Source: Venatoribacter cucullus (GTDB taxonomy: Bacteria; Pseudomonadota; Gammaproteobacteria; Pseudomonadales; Oceanobacteraceae). Taken from it: a stretch of 64,000 nt of DNA. The DNA is taken from the NCBI RefSeq assembly GCF_016132445.1, contig NZ_CP046056.1:2763115-2827114 (forward strand), given 5' to 3'. The position numbers and the translations under genes are program-made. The notes beneath the pieces are model-generated. The model worked only from the letters and a program-made list of their open reading frames with translations, did not search any database and had not been told where the DNA came from. Shown piece by piece: positions 59,181 to 64,000 of the stretch (its first letter is position 1; each line of letters begins with the position of its first letter).

Positions 59181-59619
59181 GTGGGTATTTTTTTGCAATC
59201 AGCGGCTGGTTGTTTGCAGCGGCTTTTTTCTTATCTGGGTTTTTATCCCACACTGTGGCTGAGCCTGCTGTTATTTGCGCTGCCCGCTGCCGCCGAAACA
59301 CCGACGCCACCCGCCGAATGAACTGGATCTTATTTTTACCAATCCTTCGCACTTTATTGAACTGCGGACACTGAACCAGTTATCCGGTGCTCTGGCCACC
59401 CTGACCCGGCTGGAAAATAACCAGCCAGTATCAGAATTAGGCGGCGTTATTATCCGCCGCGCTGACCGCCCGGAACTGCAAACCCTGCACGACCTTCAGA
59501 CTGTTCGTATCGCTGCCGTTGGTACTCAGTTCCTCGGTGGTTATGCCACCCAGATGATTGAGCTGAAAAAAGCCGGTCGTGATCGTTATGCGGTGTATCA
59601 GCCGGATCAACCCGGCTGA
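59181..59619 (+). pseudogene. Decayed PhnD-type periplasmic sensor/binding protein
   Basis: A GTG with AGGA 7 bases before it opens a signal peptide (to PAAAETPTPPAE) that stops at 59319-59321. In the next frame, from about 59310 to 59619, NELDLIFTNPSHFIELR and SELGGVIIRRADRPELQTL appear, then FLGGYATQMIELKKAG. These are hallmarks of the PhnD-like domain found in phosphonate binding proteins and many hybrid sensors. About 80 residues between signal and FTNP are missing and the C-terminal half is absent. It is a double-damaged relic beside mnmE. Confidence 0.65.
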
Positions 59620-59628
59620 TACCGCTGC

Positions 59629-61017
59629 TTATTTCCCGATACAGAACGAGCCGAAAATCTGACCGAGCAGATCATCGGCGGTAAAGGCGCCGGTGATTTC
59701 GTTCAGTGCGTTCTGCGCCATGCGCAAATCTTCGGCCAGCAGTTCGCCGGCACCCATGCCTTCCAGCTGTAAACGACCGTTATCCACGGCCTCTTTGGCG
59801 CGGTTCAGAGCATCAATATGGCGGCGGCGGGCGAGGAAACCGCCTTCGGCACCGGCATCAAACCCCATCACTTGTTTTAAATGCACACGCAAGGCATCCA
59901 CACCATGATTGTGCTTGGCGGACAGGGTGATGGTGGGAAAACGGTCGGCGTTGTTCAGGCCGATGGTTTCTGTGGATAAGTCGGCTTTGTTGCGGATAAC
60001 CGTAATACGGCCACTGTTCAGCAACTCAGTGGCCTGTTGCTGTAACCCACGCTCATCGTACAGAGCGTGCAGCAGCTGTTCAGGGTCGGTTTCGGTGGTG
60101 GTGGAATCGATCATCAGCAGCACGCGGTCAGCTTTGCTGATTTCATCCCAGGCACGCTGAATACCGATGCGCTCCACTTCGTCCGGGGCATCACGGAGGC
60201 CGGCGGTGTCGATGATGTGCAGCGGCATACCGTCGATGTGGATATGTTCTTTCAATACATCGCGCGTGGTGCCGGCAATATCGGTCACAATCGCCCGCTC
60301 CACACCCGCCAGCGCATTCAGCAGTGAGGACTTACCCGCATTCGGACGGCCGGCAATCACCACGTTCATGCCTTCGCGCAGCAGTGCGCCCTGATTGGCT
60401 TCGCGCAATACGGCCAGCAGTTCGTTGTCCACTGCATCCAGCATGGCGGCCACTTTACCGTCACTGAGAAAATCGATTTCTTCTTCCGGAAAATCGATGG
60501 CGGCTTCCACGTACATGCGCAGGTGAATCAGCTGGTCGAGCAGGCTGTGTACCCGCTTCGAGAATTCGCCCTGCAGGGAACGCAGCGCGCAACGCGCCGC
60601 CTGTTCGGAGGCCGAGTCAATCAGGTCGGCAATGGCTTCGGCCTGGGCCAGGTCGAGCTTGTCGTTCAGAAAGGCGCGCTCGGAAAATTCACCGGGGCGG
60701 GCCAGCCGGCAACCCAGCGCCACCACTTCTTTCAGCAATAAATCCAGCACCACCGGGCCGCCATGGCCCTGCAGTTCCAGCACGTCTTCGCCGGTAAAGG
60801 AATGCGGATTGGGGAAAAACAGAGCGATGCCTTCATCCAGAACCGTGCCGTCGACCGCGCGGAACGGGCCGTAATGGGCATAGCGGGGTTTCGGCGTAAT
60901 ACCCAGCACCGCTTGCGCGATAGTAAGCGCACGCTCACCGGAAACGCGAATAATACCCACGCCGCCGCGACCGGGCGCAGTGGCAATAGCAGCGATGGTG
61001 TCTTGATGAATATTCAT
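59629..61017 (-). CDS. mnmE: tRNA modification GTPase MnmE (TrmE)
   Basis: This 462-residue GTPase partners MnmG. It has an N-terminal tetrahydrofolate domain ([25 protein letters not shown] start), a G domain with [17 protein letters not shown] and DTAGLRDA, and the C-terminal CIGK with the catalytic Cys. The start at 61017 follows immediately on the heptad repeat copy C. Confidence 0.96.
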   Translation of the reverse strand: MNIHQDTIAAIATAPGRGGVGIIRVSGERALTIAQAVLGITPKPRYAHYGPFRAVDGTVLDEGIALFFPNPHSFTGEDVLELQGHGGPVVLDLLLKEVVALGCRLARPGEFSERAFLNDKLDLAQAEAIADLIDSASEQAARCALRSLQGEFSKRVHSLLDQLIHLRMYVEAAIDFPEEEIDFLSDGKVAAMLDAVDNELLAVLREANQGALLREGMNVVIAGRPNAGKSSLLNALAGVERAIVTDIAGTTRDVLKEHIHIDGMPLHIIDTAGLRDAPDEVERIGIQRAWDEISKADRVLLMIDSTTTETDPEQLLHALYDERGLQQQATELLNSGRITVIRNKADLSTETIGLNNADRFPTITLSAKHNHGVDALRVHLKQVMGFDAGAEGGFLARRRHIDALNRAKEAVDNGRLQLEGMGAGELLAEDLRMAQNALNEITGAFTADDLLGQIFGSFCIGK

Positions 61018-61099
61018 AAGGTTAAGGGTTCGGAGTTAAGAGTTCAGCGCGCGTTACGGATTAATGGCAACGCACGCTGAACGCTCAACCCCCAACGGT
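61018..61099. repeat. Heptad inverted-repeat element, copy C
   Basis: The left arm is GTTAAGG, GTTCGGA, GTTAAGA, GTTCAGC (61021-61048) and the right arm is TGAACGC, TCAACCC, CCAACGG (61078-61098). The inner arms GTTCAGCGCGCGTT (61042-61055) and AACGCACGCTGAAC (61069-61082) pair at 13 of 14 positions. It fills the whole yidC-mnmE gap, so it must lie in any yidC-mnmE transcript. Confidence 0.85.
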
Positions 61100-62749
61100 T
61101 CAGGCGTTTTCGATCTGTTTGGTAATCACGTACTGCTGCGCAATCGACAGCAGGTTGTTCACCACCCAGTACAGCACCAGACCGGCCGGAAACCACAGGA
61201 AGAATACGGTGAAAATCACCGGCATGAATTGCATCACGCGCGCCTGCATCGGGTCCGGCGGTGTCGGGTTCAGCTTCATCTGAATGAACATGGAGGCACC
61301 CATGATCAGCGGCAGAATAAAGTAAGGGTCCATCACCGACATGTCTTTAATCCACAGAATGAACGGCGCTTGACGCAGTTCCACCGATTCCATCAGTACC
61401 CAGTACAGAGCAATGAACACCGGCATCTGAATCAGAATCGGCAAGCAGCCACCCAGTGGGTTGATCTTCTCGTCGCGGTACAGCTTCATCATTTCCTGAC
61501 CAACCTTTTCCCGGTTGTCGCCGTACTTTTCCTTAATTTCCTGCATCTTCGGCGCGACTTTGCGCATATTGGCCATGGAGCGATAGCTCATCGCTGACGG
61601 CTTGTAGAACAGCAGTTTGATACAGATGGTCAGCAGAATGATGGCAAAGCCCCAGTTACCCACCAGGCCATGGAAGAAGGTCAGCAGCCAGAACAGCGGC
61701 TGAGCAATCCACCACAACCAGCCGTAATCCACGGTCAGATCCAGATGGTCGGCAATTTCCGCCAGACGATCCTGTACCTTCGGGCCCAGATACAAACCGG
61801 CACCCATTTCAGTGCTTTCACCAGCGGCCAGTGTTACCGGCGCACCATAGAAACCAAACAGGTGGTTGCCCTGCACATAACGGCCGTTGTAGGTGTACTG
61901 CTGATCCTGTGCGGTTGGCACCCAGGCAGTCAGGAAATAATGCTGCAACATGGCGGCCCAGCCACCGGTCTGCACATTTTTGTAGGCGCCGTCCTGCAGA
62001 TCATCAAAAGTTACTTTTTCGTAACGGTTTTCTTTGGTGGTTAACGCCGCCCCCAGATACGCCGCCATACCCAGCTGTGAACCCGCCGACGGATCCGGAG
62101 AGCTGTCACGCTTCAGCTGCGCATAAAATACGCCCTGCCAGGATTCGGCCGAGGTATTTTTTACACGGAAATTCACATCCACCAGATAATCACCACGACG
62201 GAAGGTGAATACCTTATCAACACTGGATTTGTCGTTGCTGGCCGTCAGCACCACCTGCAACTCGTCCTGACCTTCCGCCAGCTCAAACTGGGTTTTTTCC
62301 ACCCGGTATAAAGCAGCGCCTTTGCTGTCGATGCCATCACGACCCAGCAAACCACTCTGAGCGGTGTAGGTACGACGCTGGTTGCGCTCCATCAGCACAA
62401 AAGGAACATTCTGCTCATCAATAGAAGCAGGGTATTCCGGCAGCAGAACTTCCACCACTTCACCACCACGCGGATCAATAGTGATCTGCAGTACGTCGGT
62501 GGTTACCCGGATCAGGTCAGCAGCAGGTTTTTCTGCCGTTGCCACCACGGCCGGCGCATCTGCAACAGCCGGTGTTTCAACCACAGCGGCATCGCTGGTA
62601 TCAGGCATATCCTGCTGCACCGGTGCTGCGGTTTGGCTGATGGGGGCGACAACCTGGGATTTCTGACCGTAATCATTGTTCCAGGCAAGAATAAGAAGGT
62701 ATGAAGTGATGGCCAGGCCAATAAAAATGACCGTACGTCGGATATCCAT
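61100..62749 (-). CDS. yidC: Membrane protein insertase YidC
   Basis: This 549-residue inner-membrane insertase has an N-terminal anchor (MDIRRTVIFIGLAITSYLL), a large periplasmic beta domain (about 60-340) and a core with five helices including GNWGFAIILLTICIKLLFY. MRKVAPKMQEIKEKYGDNR, the cytoplasmic helical hairpin, is also seen. The start at 62749 matches the family; an ATG at 62770 is possible. Confidence 0.95.
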   Translation of the reverse strand: MDIRRTVIFIGLAITSYLLILAWNNDYGQKSQVVAPISQTAAPVQQDMPDTSDAAVVETPAVADAPAVVATAEKPAADLIRVTTDVLQITIDPRGGEVVEVLLPEYPASIDEQNVPFVLMERNQRRTYTAQSGLLGRDGIDSKGAALYRVEKTQFELAEGQDELQVVLTASNDKSSVDKVFTFRRGDYLVDVNFRVKNTSAESWQGVFYAQLKRDSSPDPSAGSQLGMAAYLGAALTTKENRYEKVTFDDLQDGAYKNVQTGGWAAMLQHYFLTAWVPTAQDQQYTYNGRYVQGNHLFGFYGAPVTLAAGESTEMGAGLYLGPKVQDRLAEIADHLDLTVDYGWLWWIAQPLFWLLTFFHGLVGNWGFAIILLTICIKLLFYKPSAMSYRSMANMRKVAPKMQEIKEKYGDNREKVGQEMMKLYRDEKINPLGGCLPILIQMPVFIALYWVLMESVELRQAPFILWIKDMSVMDPYFILPLIMGASMFIQMKLNPTPPDPMQARVMQFMPVIFTVFFLWFPAGLVLYWVVNNLLSIAQQYVITKQIENA

Positions 62750-62751
62750 GA

Positions 62752-63048
62752 TCAGGGTTTCCGTTGACAACAGTGGGAGGAATGGTTGGGTAAATCAGGT
62801 ACCGGATCAACACCATGGGAACCCCAGGGATGACACCGGCCCAGACGTTTCAGCGCCAGCCAACCACCACGTACAGCACCGTAACGACGAATGGCTTCGT
62901 CAGCATAGGCTGAACAGGTAGGGTAATAGCGGCAACGGCTGGGTATAAAGGGACTGATTGCATTGCGATAGACAGCGATCAGCAACAGCAATGCCTTAGC
63001 GCCCGGACGGGCGGCGGTTGGAGCGGCGGCCGTTTGCTTGTCGGTCAT
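62752..63048 (-). CDS. yidD: Membrane protein insertion efficiency factor YidD
   Basis: This 98-residue protein has the family block [30 protein letters not shown] and [16 protein letters not shown]. The N-terminal ~20 residues (Ala/Thr-rich) exceed the usual 85 residues and come from overlap with rnpA (53 bases). Confidence 0.92.
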   Translation of the reverse strand: MTDKQTAAAPTAARPGAKALLLLIAVYRNAISPFIPSRCRYYPTCSAYADEAIRRYGAVRGGWLALKRLGRCHPWGSHGVDPVPDLPNHSSHCCQRKP

Positions 63049-63400
63049 TGGAAGGACGCTTCAATCTGAACCAAAGGGCGTCAATCATCGCACGAATTTG
63101 CTGGTTGTCCAGTTCGGCAAGACCAGAGCGGCCGAGCACCACAAAATCCAGCGCATCCAGCTGTTGCTGATGGTGGCGGAAGGATTCCCGGATAATACGT
63201 TTTACCCGGTTGCGGTCCACGGCACGCTTGATCTGCTTTTTAGCCAGCACAAAACCGAGCCTGGCCTGGTTCTGCTCATTCGCTGTTGCCAGCAGCAAAA
63301 GCTGCGGCGAACTGCTGCGCCATTCGGTGTTGTCAAAAACCCGTTTGAACTCAGCCGGCTTTAACAAGCGGGCTGAGCGCAGGAATGAGGTTTCTGACAT
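62996..63400 (-). CDS. rnpA: Ribonuclease P protein component
   Basis: This 134-residue basic protein has [39 protein letters not shown] (the RNR motif), and [12 protein letters not shown]. With RNase P RNA it processes tRNA 5' ends. Its 3' end overlaps yidD by 53 bases in another frame. Confidence 0.95.
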   Translation of the reverse strand: MSETSFLRSARLLKPAEFKRVFDNTEWRSSSPQLLLLATANEQNQARLGFVLAKKQIKRAVDRNRVKRIIRESFRHHQQQLDALDFVVLGRSGLAELDNQQIRAMIDALWFRLKRPSNDRQANGRRSNRRPSGR

Positions 63401-63430
63401 CAGACGGACATCACAGCGTCAGATGATCAG

Positions 63431-63565
63431 TTAAACAGTCAGACTGTGACGGCCTTTAGCACGACGACGGGCCAGAACCTGACGACCATTTTTGGTGGCC
63501 ATACGGGCACGGAAACCGTGAGTACGCTTACGCTTCAATACGGTTGGTTGGAAAGTACGTTTCAT
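63431..63565 (-). CDS. rpmH: 50S ribosomal protein L34
   Basis: The minus strand encodes a 44-residue protein with the L34 start [20 protein letters not shown] and end AKGRHSLTV, and a near-universal sequence. It is too short for most ORF cut-offs. It lies 31 bases before rnpA, the usual rpmH-rnpA pair. Confidence 0.97.
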   Translation of the reverse strand: MKRTFQPTVLKRKRTHGFRARMATKNGRQVLARRRAKGRHSLTV

Positions 63566-63612
63566 AACACTGTCACCCAGTTAAGTGAAAGGGGCAAATT
63601 TTAAGGGCGTGA

Positions 63613-63641
63613 ATTGTATGAGAAAGCACCGGCATAAGCAA
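63613..63641 (-). promoter_or_regulatory. rpmH promoter
   Basis: On the minus strand TTGCTT (63636-63641) and TACAAT (63613-63618) are 17 bases apart, 48 bases before the rpmH ATG. It is a good sigma-70 match. Confidence 0.72.
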
Positions 63642-63654
63642 TGATCATTTTGAA

Positions 63655-64000
63655 CGCTGTTTTGGGCGTTATCCCGTTACGGTTTTATATTGATTAAATA
63701 ATGTTTGAAGAAAGAAAGAAGAGAATTTGTTGTTATTGTTATTAGTGCCCGCCTGACTTGTGGAAAACACAAAAAATACCAATAACATCATGGTGTTACG
63801 AATTTTATAAGTACGTGGAGTAGTCGCGTACAAGGCGTGCATGAGCTGGGTCTGAAGCCGGTATGGAATGTGGGTGGAATTCACTGCTGGTGGTGTTTTG
63901 CGGTTATGCACAAAAGCATCCGGAGGAAAGCACGGTAGTTATCCACAGAAGAGGCGGGTTGTTTTTTGGCCGGAAGAACTTTCTGCTGTGGATAACATAA
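63655..64000. other. oriC: Presumed chromosomal origin (rpmH-dnaA intergenic region), right part outside window
   Basis: Four DnaA boxes fitting TTWTNCACA are seen: TGTGGAAAA (63759-63767), TTATGCACA (63904-63912), TTATCCACA (63939-63947) and TGTGGATAA (63987-63995). An AT-rich stretch lies at 63665-63800. This is the Pseudomonas oriC position, and dnaA should follow to the right. The 80-codon minus-strand frame here (63669-63911) has no support as a gene. Confidence 0.8.

Noticed and set aside
63669..63911. 80-codon minus-strand frame in the origin region
   Set aside because: Asn/Thr-rich translation with no ribosome-binding site, lying across DnaA boxes; best explained as chance in AT-rich DNA.

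Overview
The window reads as one side of the replication-origin region of a marine-type gammaproteobacterium near Pseudomonas, Oceanospirillum and Thalassolituus. The evidence is the order rpmH-rnpA-yidD-yidC-mnmE, mnmG, rsmG-parA-parB-atpIBEFHAGDC, the Pseudomonas-style algZ-algR-hemC-hemD-hemX-hemY cluster divergent from argH, and lineage-typical genes (an AlgP-like histone-H1-like protein, a PA4642-family protein, a TIGR02444 protein). Base composition is moderately GC-rich, except for an AT-rich patch near 49.7-50.7 kb and the two origin-like stretches. The species cannot be named from this sequence alone.

Layout. 0-5.9 kb: end of a ParA-like ATPase, AlgP-like protein, TIGR02444 protein, ABC-F ATPase, a TetR remnant and a CNNM/CBS membrane protein. 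5.9-12.5 kb: cydDC, an EF-hand-type protein, a type II-like sulfide:quinone reductase and a PA4642-family protein. 12.5-18.8 kb: trmB, a DUF423 protein, ubiD with a ferredoxin reductase, an MscS channel and an orphan periplasmic binding protein. 18.9-26.6 kb: hemYXDC, algR, algZ and argH. 26.8-34.9 kb: a c-di-GMP signalling region with a binding lipoprotein overlapping a GGDEF-EAL gene, another lipoprotein, a LysR regulator and a MASE3-PAS-PAS-GGDEF-EAL protein. 35.0-44.9 kb: tRNA-Pro, the complete atp operon, parB, parA and rsmG. 45.1-50.7 kb: accessory block with an MFS transporter, cytochrome b, PepSY protein, two-component system and a secreted-protein gene broken by one stop codon. 50.8-53.2 kb: tRNA-Arg, mnmG and a DnaA-box cluster. 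53.2-59.6 kb: second accessory block with lipoprotein, bicupin, predicted diiron hydrolase, cytochrome b561, a sensor GGDEF protein and a PhnD-type remnant. 59.6-64 kb: mnmE, yidC, yidD, rnpA, rpmH and the presumed rpmH-dnaA origin, with dnaA beyond the right edge.

Main observations. (1) Two DnaA-box clusters lie 11 kb apart, one upstream of mnmG (the E. coli oriC position) and one beyond rpmH (the Pseudomonas position). (2) Three intergenic elements share one architecture: inverted arms of 7-bp units with an invariant GTT (AAC on the other arm), one of which has expanded to ten perfect CCCAACG copies between algR and hemC. (3) A binding lipoprotein overlaps a GGDEF-EAL gene by 4 bp, suggesting a ligand-controlled c-di-GMP switch. 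(4) The normally compact mnmE-mnmG-rsmG order is opened by two accessory blocks that contain decayed genes.

All function calls rest on reading motifs and gene order; no database search was possible.
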